A DNA stretch of 64,000 nucleotides from assembly GCA_032622095.1 (NCBI GenBank), contig CP136066.1, forward strand, positions 225,560,961-225,624,960, written 5' to 3'. The position numbers were made by a program, and so were the translations under genes. This stretch comes from Siphonodentalium dalli. Its lineage: Eukaryota; Mollusca; Scaphopoda; Gadilida; Siphonodentaliidae. Each line of letters opens with the position of its first letter. The stretch's first letter is position 1. This document shows positions 46,721 to 58,370 of the stretch, in pieces. The notes beneath the pieces are model-generated. The model searched no databases, had not been told where the DNA came from, and saw only the letters and a list, made by a program, of their open reading frames with translations.

Positions 46721-48737
46721 TGCAGCATTAACAATCAGATGGTTGGAGAACTAAGAAGCACTAAGAATCACTAAGAATCACTAAGGAGAAAATCCCTTAG
46801 TGCTCAAGCACTAGCATTAGTGATATTCTTAGTGCTTACACCCACAAACATTAAGGAAATGTGGAAATTAATGATTCTTAGTGCGCGAGCACTAAGCAAG
46901 CACTAAGGAATCACTTATTTCGTGATTTCTTTCGGTAAGGACGTGTCATCGAACCGGAGTGTGTAATATGTGGCCATATATTTCTGAAATCTTGCAAACC
47001 CGATTGTGACTACATCCTAAAGATTTCCTGTCACATATAGCTTTGTCAGGACGCCATTAAAGGCGGGAAAACGAAAGTTACATAATGACTGTTTTTGAGA
47101 GCTTCTCTGTTTTCACACTCGGCATTGGATTACTGGCGCACTGAGCACAGCGAAATTGTCTTTATTGGCAAATTAAGGCAATAATGATTACTTTCTGTCC
47201 ATAATTAGCATTTCACGAATTACATGTCACCTGTTGTGACATCATCACATGGAGTTAATTGTCATGGCCCAGCGTTACTTTATACAACTTTTTGGTAATT
47301 ATGTTCTAGTCAGTTCAATCGAAGGCCTATATTTTTACACTGAAGTTCACACTGTCGCAATGGACCATGTTCGCACCAACCAATGACAATACTTTGGTAT
47401 CAATTGTTTCGCATGGAAGTTAAATATAATGTGGATTAACAAAATGTAGTGGATGAATAATATCACTATATATCTGATGTCTCGTTTCCAATTGTCTGTG
47501 AGTGATTTATTTCACCAAGCTAGCGTCTGTCATGAAACGCACGTCCCCTCGTGTCATTCATCACTACGCTGCAGCAACCTAAATTATGCCACGAATCTAG
47601 ATTCGAGCTACGTCCCAAGTCATATATATCATATACCACTCGTTCGCCTGAAATCTTTCTGACATGTTTTGTTTATACAGTCATGTGCCTTATGTGTTTC
47701 ACATTGGGAGTGGTCCAGGTCACGATTTCATGATTTGGGTGACTTATATATGTGAGCCAATGTTGCAAAAAAACAATGAATTGGCTATATGATCTGGGGG
47801 AATTTCCACATTTTAAGCGACGCAAACCAAACCTTGGCTCACAACCTTAACATAAACCATGCAATTTCGAGATCTCTGGGATCTTCACTTGATGTGACGT
47901 GCATTATATTAGGAATCATGTATTGACTGAGATATATAAGATGCGTTCCCCATCAGAACAGCAGAAAGTGCCCACGTTTTGAACTAGAGGAATACGGTCT
48001 ACATGCTTATGTGGATGTATAGCTAGAGTATAGACGTTCATGACATGATATATTAGACTATCAGCCACTTGATAATATAGTTATAATCGGTTGAGGACTA
48101 CTTGTGTTTAATCTGTATGTCTTATAATAAACTACAACAAAATAAAATATTTATACTTGAATATTTCATCACACATGCAGTATATAAATTGAGACAGTGT
48201 CACCCTAAATTCGAACTATATAGCCCATTCCCATTTTGACTCTCGGCATTTAGTAGCACTCCGTGTGCATGCATGGGGTGACATGTGATACATGCGATAG
48301 GGTAATGTTGACCCTTAGGCTTTTCATATTTCATTCTTGAACTTCTAATCCAAGTCTTTCATTCTTGGACGATTGTTCTCCAGATCTGTTTCTGATGTAT
48401 TTGCCTCATTCTATCAGTTCTGTCAGTCTTGTTGTATGGACAGTTTTGCTGAGCACCGACTGGTCTTTGAACGTGTAACATTCGTTACGCATGAGTATCT
48501 TCCTGGTGAATACAATGATACATATGTGCATTATAACATTAGAATCACATGTATCATGCGAATGATGTTTCATGTATATATATAGGTACATGTATGAGGT
48601 GTGATCTGTAGATCGACATCAATTATAATGGCATGCTGGATGATGCAGTAACCTTCGTTACAAAGATGCCTATAAGTCACATGTTGTTTCATATCTAGTT
48701 TTGAACTGAGATGGTGAGCCATCCACCTTTAATACTT

Positions 48738-48796
48738 TGCAGTAAACTGTAAACAGAACATAAACTAGGAAACCTCATAAATATAAGCAAGGCAAT
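48738..48796 (+). repeat. 59-bp copy of the 5' boundary of the LINE at 50 kb
   Basis: Identical over 59 bp to 49984-50042, from TGCAGTAAACTGTAAACAGA to AAGCAAGGCAAT. The downstream copy leads straight into the LINE endonuclease frame; this one leads into unrelated sequence. Confidence 0.85.
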
Positions 48797-49444
48797 CGCG
48801 CTAAAGGAAAATTATAACCCTTGTAACATTCGTTACATTTATATACCTGAATCATCGATCACGTTAGGACGTTTTCAGTTGGAAGTTTCTCAAAAGTAGG
48901 TTGTTGGCATATATATCTAATTCAATAGCAACTGATAAAAACAACAGTAGCTCAAAATAACTTGTATGAATTTATAAATAAACAACTAAACTAGAATGAG
49001 TTTTCATGTATGACAAATTTGTCTCGCTTCATTTAATTGTCAGTCAGTGTCGGAACTATTATTGTGCATTCGTTGTTTATACTCATAGATCGAAGTTAAT
49101 GATTAGTTGAACAAAGACAATGAGACATGGGCCTCATCACCCACAGAAACCGGAGCATGTGTTGCATAAACGCGACTTATGTCATGGATGATGGTTTAGG
49201 TTATACCGAGTAACGAATGTTACAAGTTTTGTATCGAATGTTACAAGTGAGAAAATATGCCTTTGTTGCATTGTACAGGGCACTGCTATAAAACCGAGCA
49301 ATGAGCTCAATTGTCTGCATCTTTTCGTTTTTTGAAAACCTAGAACTCTCAACAAAAATTGTAAATTTATTTTGTTTCGAAATATCGCGATTATTATTTT
49401 CGATTTCACTACTCCTAAATGCACTGTCTTATTGAGAATGGGCC

Positions 49445-49983
49445 TTGTACTGATCAACATAACATTGAGCTTCACAAAAATACCTTCCGCTCATCTACTC
49501 ACAGCAATTTTGATATATTTTAAGTGACATTTGCTTAAGGATTTACCCTTATGTTTTCGTTAAAATTCGAAAGAGAAAATAGTTTTTAGTTGACTTTTCA
49601 TTCGTAAAATTTTGCCGTGTCAGCTGTGTCACGCCATTTTTTTATCTTATCCCAAGCTAAAATGAAACAAACATTTTTGATTGGCTCTTCAAAACGGTCT
49701 CTCGCTATGTGTTTATAAGTAGGATTCCAATTGAATTTCACCAGTTAGAACGTATGGAAAGCCACTTGCTTAACCATAACGACAAAATAGAAAACACAGT
49801 AAACGATGCGTAAAATTATACAGTAGAATACGAATGTATTGACCGCTCGTGCTTCTGACTTCTTCCTCTCCGAATGGGATACCAATCACTTTGGGAAAAT
49901 ATTTCTCGTAAATGGATGCCAGCAGTTTATCCAATCGGACAAGACGTTATAACATCGTGTCGTTAACCTTCATAACCAGACAA
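49445..49983. other. Spacer upstream of the LINE
   Basis: AT-rich; no LINE ORF1 or 5' untranslated region recognised, so the LINE appears to be 5'-truncated. Confidence 0.4.
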
Positions 49984-52900
49984 TGCAGTAAACTGTAAAC
50001 AGAACATAAACTAGGAAACCTCATAAATATAAGCAAGGCAATAGTAGAAACTTGGCACCAAGAACTAGATGACATACAAATACCCGGCTACGAATGCATA
50101 AAATTATCCCGCGAAGGCGGTAAGAACAAAAAAGGTGGCATTGTGTTTTATTACCGATCGTCATATAAATCGTTTTTTATAGAAAGCCACACCATTAATG
50201 AATATGCTATATGCGCCGTGTTCTATGGTAAAATGTTGAACTTATCAACTGAAGTTGTATTCATTTCTAGTTATATACCGCCTAGCAATTCATCTTACTG
50301 GAAACCGGAAAACAAAGACGAAAGTCCATTTAAGCTAATTCAAAATTCCCTTGCAAAATATAGTACCGACGATCTGATTATTCTCGGCGGGGATTTGAAC
50401 TCACGAACTGGTGAACTGCCGGACTACGTTGCAATAGATTCTGATAATGCGCATGTACATCTCCCTATAGATTATACATTAGATACCGATAAGTCACGAT
50501 CAAGTATGGACAGTGTCGTTAATACGTATGGCAGGCAACTACTTGAATTGTGTCAGAGTGCAAGCATTAGAATTGTTAATGGGAGGACACCGGGTGATCG
50601 AATAGGGCATTTCACGAGCTATCAGTACAACGGCACGAGTGTTGTCGATTACATAATACTAACTGACCGCTTCCTCTCTCATGTAGAGTATTTCTGTATT
50701 AAACTCCCATCGGAGTACTCAGACCATTGTCAATTAGTTCTACATTTTGAATATCCACGTATCAACCGGAATGTAGAGCATTCTAAATTTACATACGAAA
50801 AACCCAAACCCAGATTTAAATGGAACAGTTCCAGTAAACAAAAAACCATAGATAAAATTACTTCCCCCGAAATAAGCTATCAATTGCTACAGTATCAATA
50901 TCGCGACTACTCCAATGACCAGCAGGGTGCAGTTCGGGCCTTAGATGACATAATGGCGGTAATTAACAAGATAAATAGTCTCGCTTGCTCTGTTGTTCCT
51001 AAGAGGATCAAACCAGCCCGCAAAAGAAAGTGGTTTGACAACAGGTGCAAAGAATTAAAGAGAACATTCGACAAAATCGTAAAGGATGTAAGAAATGATC
51101 CGTTTGATGTAAAGTTAAAAGTCAAGCTTTTCACTGCAAAAAAATCATATAAAAAGGAACTAAAACGCAAAAGAAAAACGTTCTACGCGGATCTTTATAA
51201 TAATTTAGATGAATTAGAAACAAACAACCCCAAACAGTATTGGCGCATAATAGATGGCCTCCGCAATAACAAAGATAAAAGTAGAAAATCCAGTGACGAT
51301 ATCAACTCGGATACAGCTGTGGATTTTTTTCAAAATCTTTATAGTCCTATAAAGCCAGGCATTGTAGATACATCGCCAAGCGATCGGACATCTATACCAC
51401 GTGACATATCCCTCAATAATGATCCGATCACGGCAATGGAAATTTTAGAGGCAGTGCGTGAACTCAAAACAAAAAAAGCTGTAGGCCCGGATCAAATTAC
51501 CAATGAATTTATCAAGTGTGCTGTGCCTTTAATGATTGATCAGTTTGTACATATTTTTAATATAATATTTAAAACAGGGTATTACCCACCAGAATGGAGT
51601 AAGTCATTTCTCAGTTTGATACACAAAAAGGGAGCTAAGGACGATCCGAATAATTATCGGGCAATAGCCCTTAGCTCATCAGTGGGCAAATTGTTCAATA
51701 AAGTAATTAATCATAGATTGGCTAAATTTATGGAGATTAATAACGTTATAAGTGAAAATCAATTTGGTTTTAGTGCTGGCAAAAGTACAATTGACAGCGC
51801 CTTCGTTCTACATGCGTCTATTCAAAAATATATCACTGCTAAAAAAAACAGTATATGCAACGTTTGTAGATTTTCGGAAAGCATTTGATACAGTCGATCG
51901 ACAAATACTTTTTAAGAAAATGGAGTTAATTGGAATTACCGGCAGGACAATGCAGATTGTAAAATCACTATATGATTCAAGTATTTATATTACTAGCACA
52001 GGTAAGGGACTTGGGCCACCGCACCTCTCAACAATTGGAGTCCGACAAGGATATGTATTATCCCCTTTATTATTCAAGATATTTATTGATGACATTGATG
52101 GCATCTTTGATGATAAATGTGATCCATTGTCTATCGTGTCTAGCAAACTAAATCACTTATTATTTGCGGATGATTTAGTGCTATTGTCAGAAAGTCCGGA
52201 GGGACTTCAGCGGTCATTAGATAGCTTACAGTCTTACACAAATATGAACGCGCTCTCAGTCAATCCTGATAAGACAAAATGCATGATTTTTCGAACTAGA
52301 AAACCAAACTTTAACAAAAACTTCTTCCTTGCAGGAAATCAATTGGAAATTGTTAACGAATACACATATCTTGGAATTACCTTTGCAAACACTGGAAAAT
52401 TCATACAGGCAGTGGATAACCTGAGCGTCAAAGGGCGAAAGGCTCTTTTTTCAATAACAAATGCATGTGCTAATAAAGCACCACTCCCTCTGAAAACGTC
52501 CCTTAAACTATTTGACAAATTAATTAAACCCATCATCTTATACGGAAGTGAAATTTGGGCAACAGGAATAACTAAACAAAATTATGACCGTTATTCGTGT
52601 GAAAACATTCATGTATCACATTGCAAACATATTCTCGGAGTTGGAAAATATGCATCTAATTCTGCTGTTCGAGCTGAACTAGGAAGCTATCCGTTATATA
52701 TTGATGCATTGTATAAAATGGCGACCTACGCTGTTAAAATTACCTCACGTTGCACGAGCAAGTTATTGCAAGACGCAGTTATTGAACAACTTAACGGAAA
52801 AACTGGTAGTTCAATCTTCAAAAGTTTAGAATCGTATGGGTTTACTCTAAATAGCGATGAGAGTAGTAGCGCCCTTCTGAGTAGTCTGATTTCGTTCAAA

Positions 52901-53557
52901 CGACAGCTTAAGAAAAACCATGTTATAGATTTTCGAGTCAGTATGCTTGATAGCGCTTCTAAATCAGGCAAAAACAAGCTAAGAACATATAGGCGTTTCA
53001 AAAGAAATTTTGAGTTAGAACCCTACCTTATTCACACAGCTTCCCAAACTGATCGTACAATGTTTACGCGACTGAGAATAAGTAATCATTCTCTTGCTAT
53101 TGAAAAAGGTAGGCATACGCAGCCGAAAAAGACACCGTTACCATTACGGCTGTGTGTTTTTTGTGAAGACAAAATCGTCGAAGACGAAAGACACTTCTTA
53201 ATTGACTGCCCCCATTATTCCACCCAGCGTAGTGAATTACTAAAACTAATGGAGGGAAATTTTATTAATTTTCGACTGATGAGTAGATGGGACCAACTGA
53301 AGCATATATTAGATAATGACCTTACACAACATTGTGCGAAAGTTTGCAACATAGTCAGGAGGTTTTTCGAGTGCAGATTGAACAATACATAAATATTATT
53401 ATATAATGTATATTAAGTTACTTGACTGAGTGATGTTATTATTATACAGTTTATATATGTTCATGTACCATATTAATATTATGTATATGTATGGCAACCT
53501 GTCCCATCCCAGGGACGTATTTTGCTTAATAAATTCTATTCTATTCTATTCTAACTA
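49984..53557 (+). mobile_element. Non-LTR retrotransposon (LINE), 5'-truncated
   Basis: Contains an apurinic-type endonuclease domain, a reverse transcriptase, a C-terminal CCHC-like motif, a ~160-bp 3' untranslated region with AATAAA at about 53529, and a short tandem (TTCTA)n tail instead of poly-A. A microsatellite-like 3' tail is usual for CR1/L2- and RTE-like clades; I do not assign the clade. No ORF1 is present. The left boundary coincides with a 59-bp sequence repeated at 48738. The 3' third is duplicated in tandem at 54568. No target-site duplication was found. Confidence 0.9.
49999..53392 (+). pseudogene. LINE ORF2: endonuclease and reverse transcriptase, one frameshift
   Basis: First frame (49999-51888): the endonuclease N-terminus is partly present, with ETW at 50047-50055, GGDLNSR at about 50386-50406 and the terminal SDH at 50719-50727. 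A Lys/Arg-rich linker follows, then the reverse transcriptase start with VGPDQI(TNEFIK), NNYRAIALSS and NQFGFSAGKSTIDSAF. An extra base in an A8 run (51841-51848) shifts the frame. The second frame (to 53392) has FVDFRKAFDTVDR, GVRQGYVLSPLLF, FADDLVLL (52163-) and NPDKTKCM, and near the end CVFCEDKIVEDERHFLIDC, a C-x2-C-x9-H-x4-C motif. It would nick target DNA and copy the RNA there. All reverse transcriptase core motifs look intact, so inactivation is recent or the A run is miscalled. The open frame runs upstream of 50143, where GTG is not a real start. Confidence 0.92.
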
Positions 53558-54567
53558 CGATCCAGGTAAATTCACATGCAGAAGTGTCAGTTTATAGTAG
53601 GTCATTTTGGGATGCTAACAGACTGAATAAGCCAATAAATTAATTCCATTATTACCTGAATAATAGCACCTGTAGATTCGGTGTTGTGTGGCTAGTGTAC
53701 ATGTAGGCTATAGTACATTGTATATCTAAATTCATATTTCAGGAGGACAATTCTTAATCCCCACCTTGGACAAGCTTAGCGATACAACTGTGCTATCGCA
53801 TCTTCTCAAGTGATCTGTTGACAGCTTCCAGATCTTGGCTGCTGGAGGGACTATGTTAACACCGACCTCCAAGATACTGATCCGTTAGTATGTGTACACT
53901 GCTAAATATCCATCTGAATGGTGCTATTTATTTTATTCATGAATATACCTGATTACCAATAACAAGATTCTGGGCATATAATATTGATTATCATGTCACC
54001 TGGTTGGATCGACCAATGAGGACGCTCCGTTGGTAGAGGCATATCAGGAGACATCGGGTCGTCATCTTTGTATCCCGTCCCATATGGAATCCATATCCCC
54101 CCTCAGGGTTCCCATATGGGGTCGATGTCCGCCATTTTGTTTTTCATGGAACTCTGCCGCCTCAGGTATATTTTCGGTGTATTTTGGCGCCAAGAAAAGG
54201 GATATCTGTCGGAAATCAAGTTCTGTTAATTTAAAGACATAGTACCATATACCAAAACCTGCATGTGATATATTTGAGAAATTCTAAACACTCATAAATT
54301 AACTATCAAACTCAAGTTTGTTGCCCTGCTTCTGGTGATTAGCCATTGACTCAATGCGTTGACGTTCAACGCCCATGACGCGTCACTGTGACGTTACATA
54401 CGTTAATAGCCATAGTAGTGCAGCGGCCAAATCGAAAAAGAGCTCTAGTTTTCGAGACACCCCTACCCACGGTAGAACAAGTTAAAACTAACTTTATTTA
54501 AAGGAGAAATATATACTCTTTACGAAAATGATAGTGAAAAATAACGGAATTGGTGGTGGCTATTCTC
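52646..54567 (+). repeat. 1922-bp tandem duplication, first copy
   Basis: Covers the last ~900 bp of the LINE plus ~1010 bp of flanking sequence. It matches 54568-56489 with only about five substitutions seen (for example ATGGCGACC against ATGGCTACC, and GAGAGTAG against GAGAGCAG). AAAT occurs at both breakpoints. Confidence 0.95.
54127..54420 (+). repeat. Dispersed repeat, copy in first duplication unit
   Basis: Plus-strand member of the family found inverted at 9052-9300. It contains TTTAAAGACATAGTACCATA and TCAATGCGTTGACGTTCAAC. An identical copy follows at 56049-56342 because of the tandem duplication. Confidence 0.7.
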
Positions 54568-55314
54568 AAATATGCATCTAATTCTGCTGTTCGAGCTGAA
54601 CTAGGAAGCTATCCGTTATATATTGATGCATTGTATAAAATGGCTACCTACGCTGTTAAAATTACCTCACGTTGCACGAGCAAGTTATTGCAAGACGCAG
54701 TTATTGAACAACTTAACGGAAAAACTGGTAGTTCAATCTTCAAAAGTTTAGAATCGTATGGGTTTACTCTAAATAGCGATGAGAGCAGTAGCGCCCTTCT
54801 GAGTAGTCTGATTTCGTTCAAACGACAGCTTAAGAAAAACCATGTTATAGATTTTCGAGTCAGTATGCTTGATAGCGCTTCTAAATCAGGCAAAAACAAG
54901 CTAAGAACATATAGGCGTTTCAAAAGAAATTTTGAGTTAGAACCCTACCTTATTCACACAGCTTCCCAAACTGATCGTACAATGTTTACGCGACTGAGAA
55001 TAAGTAATCATTCTCTTGCTATTGAAAAAGGTAGGCATACGCAACCGAAAAAGACACCGTTACCATTACGGCTGTGTGTTTTTTGTGAAGACAAAATCGT
55101 CGAAGACGAAAGACACTTCTTAATTGACTGCCCCCATTATTCCACCCAGCGTAGTGAATTACTAAAACTAATGGAGGGAAATTTTATTAATTTTCGACTG
55201 ATGAGTAGATGGGACCAACTGAAGCATATATTAGATAATGACCTTACACAACATTGTGCGAAAGTTTGCAACATAGTCAGGAGGTTTTTCGAGTGCAGAT
55301 TGAACAATACATAA
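54568..55314 (+). pseudogene. Duplicated C-terminal fragment of LINE ORF2
   Basis: About 248 codons identical, or nearly so, to the C terminus of the upstream ORF2, including the C-x2-C-x9-H-x4-C motif. The frame is open but starts at the duplication junction with no authentic start codon or promoter, and it lacks the endonuclease and reverse transcriptase core. It cannot be an active enzyme. Confidence 0.9.
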
Positions 55315-56489
55315 ATATTATTATATAATGTATATTAAGTTACTTGACTGAGTGATGTTATTATTATACAGTTTATATATGTTCATGTACCATATTAATA
55401 TTATGTATATGTATGGCAACCTGTCCCATCCCAGGGACGTATTTTGCTTAATAAATTCTATTCTATTCTATTCTAACTACGATCCAGGTAAATTCACATG
55501 CAGAAGTGTCAGTTTATAGTAGGTCATTTTGGGATGCTAACAGACTGAATAAGCCAATAAATTAATTCCATTATTACCTGAATAATAGCACCTGTAGATT
55601 CGGTGTTGTGTGGCTAGTGTACATGTAGGCTATAGTACATTGTATATCTAAATTCATATTTCAGGAGGACAATTCTTAATCCCCACCTTGGACAAGCTTA
55701 GCGATACAACTGTGCTATCGCATCTTCTCAAGTGATCTGTTGACAGCTTCCAGATCTTGGCTGCTGGAGGGACTATGTTAACACCGACCTCCAAGATACT
55801 GATCCGTTAGTATGTGTACACTGCTAAATATCCATCTGAATGGTGCTATTTATTTTATTCATGAATATACCTGATTACCAATAACAAGATTCTGGGCATA
55901 TAATATTGATTATCATGTCACCTGGTTGGATCGACCAATGAGGACGCTCCGTTGGTAGAGGCATATCAGGAGACATCGGGTCGTCATCTTTGTATCCCGT
56001 CCCATATGGAATCCATATCCACCCTCAGGGTTCCCATATAGGGTCGATGTCCGCCATTTTGTTTTTCATGGAACTCTGCCGCCTCAGGTATATTTTCGGT
56101 GTATTTTGGCGCCAAGAAAAGGGATATCTGTCGGAAATCAAGTTCTGTTAATTTAAAGACATAGTACCATATACCAAAACCTGCATGTGATATATTTGAG
56201 AAATTCTAAACACTCATAAATTAACTATCAAACTCAAGTTTGTTGCCCTGCTTCTGGTGATTAGCCATTGACTCAATGCGTTGACGTTCAACGCCCATGA
56301 CGCGTCACTGTGACGTTACATACGTTAATAGCCATAGTAGTGCAGCGGCCAAATCGAAAAAGAGCTCTAGTTTTCGAGACACCCCTACCCACGGTAGAAC
56401 AAGTTAAAACTAACTTTATTTAAAGGAGAAATATATACTCTTTACGAAAATGATAGTGAAAAATAACGGAATTGGTGGTGGCTATTCTC
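54568..56489 (+). repeat. 1922-bp tandem duplication, second copy
   Basis: Begins mid-ORF2 of the LINE, so the LINE appears twice: once nearly complete, then as a 3' fragment. After the copy, host sequence resumes (CAAATTGACGATGAAC). Offset to the first copy is 1922 throughout. Confidence 0.95.
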
Positions 56490-57815
56490 AAATTGACGAT
56501 GAACAATACCCACCAGTGACTTTTCCCAGAAATTATCAATTTTGGTAAAGTGAGCCCTGCGGCTATGTCCTAAGTTATTTGCCTACATTGTTGGTGTTAA
56601 AATGACTACAGCATACCATATTTGTACCTAATATGCAAGAAGTGTTGGTTAATTTGGATTTTCGTGCCATTTGGAGCCGAAACATTTATTTTTTATTGAA
56701 AAATCACTCTTTTTCAAAAAAATTATATTTTTCGAACATTATTATTCAAACGTATATTGCAATAATATTGAAATATTTAGGTCATATTGTGTAGTAGTTA
56801 TCTAACAAGCATATGAAGGAAGAAGTTAACTACAATTATGAACGGTTTGCGAGATATTGGAATTTAGCTACCCCTCCCCCAAACACGTTTTTGGTTGAAA
56901 GATATACATATTTTTGATAATGTCATTACAAACATTTTTGAATTGATCTGAATGGGGCCCAATATGAATATTGTACTGAAAGTGTTGTCCAGAGATGCCG
57001 TTTAATCGATTACAGATGTGTTCAGGCTTTCCGACCACCAGTTACAACAACAACAATTATTTTATTGATAACAGTAAATTTGCATGCATTAACATCGATG
57101 TTAAGTACTAAAACCTTTGGTATAAACAACGTGACCAACTAAATAACATATGGCTCAGTAGTTATCTGGACAACACAAGTAGAAAGAATTTGACAGAAAT
57201 TGAAAAATAACGGAATAGGTGGTGGCTATTGTCAAATCGACGATGAGCGATACCCTCCAGTGACTTTTTCCAGAAATTAACGATTTTGGTAACGCGAGCC
57301 CTGTGGCTGTGTCCTAGCCTATTTGCCCATATTGTTGGGGTTAAAATTACTACAACATACCATACTTCTACCGGATATGAAAAAAAGTGTTAGTTAATTT
57401 AGATTTTCCTGCCATTTGGAGCCAAAATATTTATTTTTTGCTGAAAAATCACACTTTTTCACAAAAATATTATTTTTCGAACATTATCATTCAAATAGAT
57501 ATTGTTATAATGCCCAAATATTTAATTCTTATAGTGATGCAGTTATCTGCCAAGCATGTGCAGAAAGAAGTTAACAGAAATTTAAAACAATTTGCGAAAT
57601 AATGGATTTTAGCTACACCTCTTCCAAACACGTTTTTGGTTGAAAAATTACATATTTTTGTTCAGAACATTACCAAATTTCCCAATTGATCATACTGGGA
57701 CCCAACATAATTCTTTTGCTAAAAATTGAGCCCGGGGACATTGCTTAAGTGATTAAAGACGTGTTCAGGCTTCCAGACCCCAAATTACAACAACAAAGCA
57801 TTTTATTTGCTATTA
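56459..57815 (+). repeat. Old tandem duplication with ~745-bp period
   Basis: 57204-57815 repeats 56459-57070 with clear but diverged similarity. Paired landmarks are AAAAATAACGGAAT(T/A)GGTGGTGG, GACGATGA(A/G)C(A/G)ATACCC, GCCATTTGGAGCC(G/A)AAA, CCAAACACGTTTTTGGTTGA and GTGTTCAGGCTT(T)CC. Between them is ~130 bp of spacer. No reading frame is conserved. It forms the right boundary of the recent 1922-bp duplication. Confidence 0.8.
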
Positions 57816-58370
57816 CATACAATAAGTGTCGCATATCAATCAACCAATCAATAGTTTATTCTCAAAAAAACAATAATGGTATACAGAGATTACAATAATT
57901 GGACAGCTGAAGAACCCAGCATGTCTGACGTATAGATGCACAAGTACTCCATTCACGTTTAAGATTGAAATGCAGTAGTTTGAACTATGGCCAATTGAGT
58001 AATTTTGTCTGATTAATCGACCTTCATAAATTTTTCTCAATTTTTTGTCTGTCAGGCTTTGAACCAATTTCAACAAACAAAGTTTTGGTATTCACTCATG
58101 CAGGTGTTATTCAGTCATCACAGGTCGGATTAAGACATCTTTAAAAATAAGCCAGATCAGAAAATTAATAAACCTCATTAGAAAGATACCTTGGTGGGGG
58201 TATTACATGTATATATTATATATATATTATATATTATATATATTATACCAAGCTCTTTCCTAAGTAAAATAAAATAGAAAAATTGGCCATGCAAGTACTT
58301 GGCCCATGTATCTACTATCTAGCTACTAACTATAGCAAGGGCGATTTTTATCTCACAGATTTTTGGTAAT
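57816..58370. other. AT-rich spacer with (TA)n
   Basis: An AT dinucleotide-type run at about 58208-58248; no gene seen. Confidence 0.45.

Larger units (their letters stand above)
42574..46940. mobile_element. 4.37-kb non-autonomous DNA element with CTTAGTG/CACTAAG ends
   Basis: The ends read CCTTACCGAAA inward from both sides (42574-42584 and 46930-46940). The terminal 300 bp on the left and the last 850 bp on the right are packed with CTTAGTG and CACTAAG, including the perfect 20-bp palindrome CTTAGTGCTCGAGCACTAAG at 42771-42790 and a near-copy at 46877-46896. The 3.1-kb middle is AT-rich, non-coding as far as I can see, and contains internal duplications. Target duplication unclear. The motif arrangement suggests multiple transposase-binding sites. 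Confidence 0.7.
41643..49444. mobile_element. Candidate 7.8-kb DNA transposon with GTAACATTCGTTAC motifs
   Basis: Terminal inverted repeats GGCCCATTCTCAATAA at 41643-41658 and 49429-49444, with a further, imperfect match for about 12 bp. TTGT directly flanks both sides (41639-41642 and 49445-49448), a candidate 4-bp target duplication. The palindrome-like 14-mer GTAACATTCGTTAC occurs at 41825, 42160, 42317, 48475 and 48823, with one-mismatch or inverted versions at 48648, 49210 and 49231. None are seen elsewhere in the window. A 4367-bp element is nested at 42574-46940. I see no transposase. Superfamily unassigned. Confidence 0.55.

Noticed and set aside
41643-49444. Maverick/Polinton or other large coding element
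   Set aside because: No integrase, polymerase or capsid-like frames, and the terminal repeats are only about 16-28 bp.
54550-55314. Independent 254-codon gene
   Set aside because: It is the tandem-duplicated C-terminal fragment of the upstream LINE ORF2, with an artificial start at the junction.
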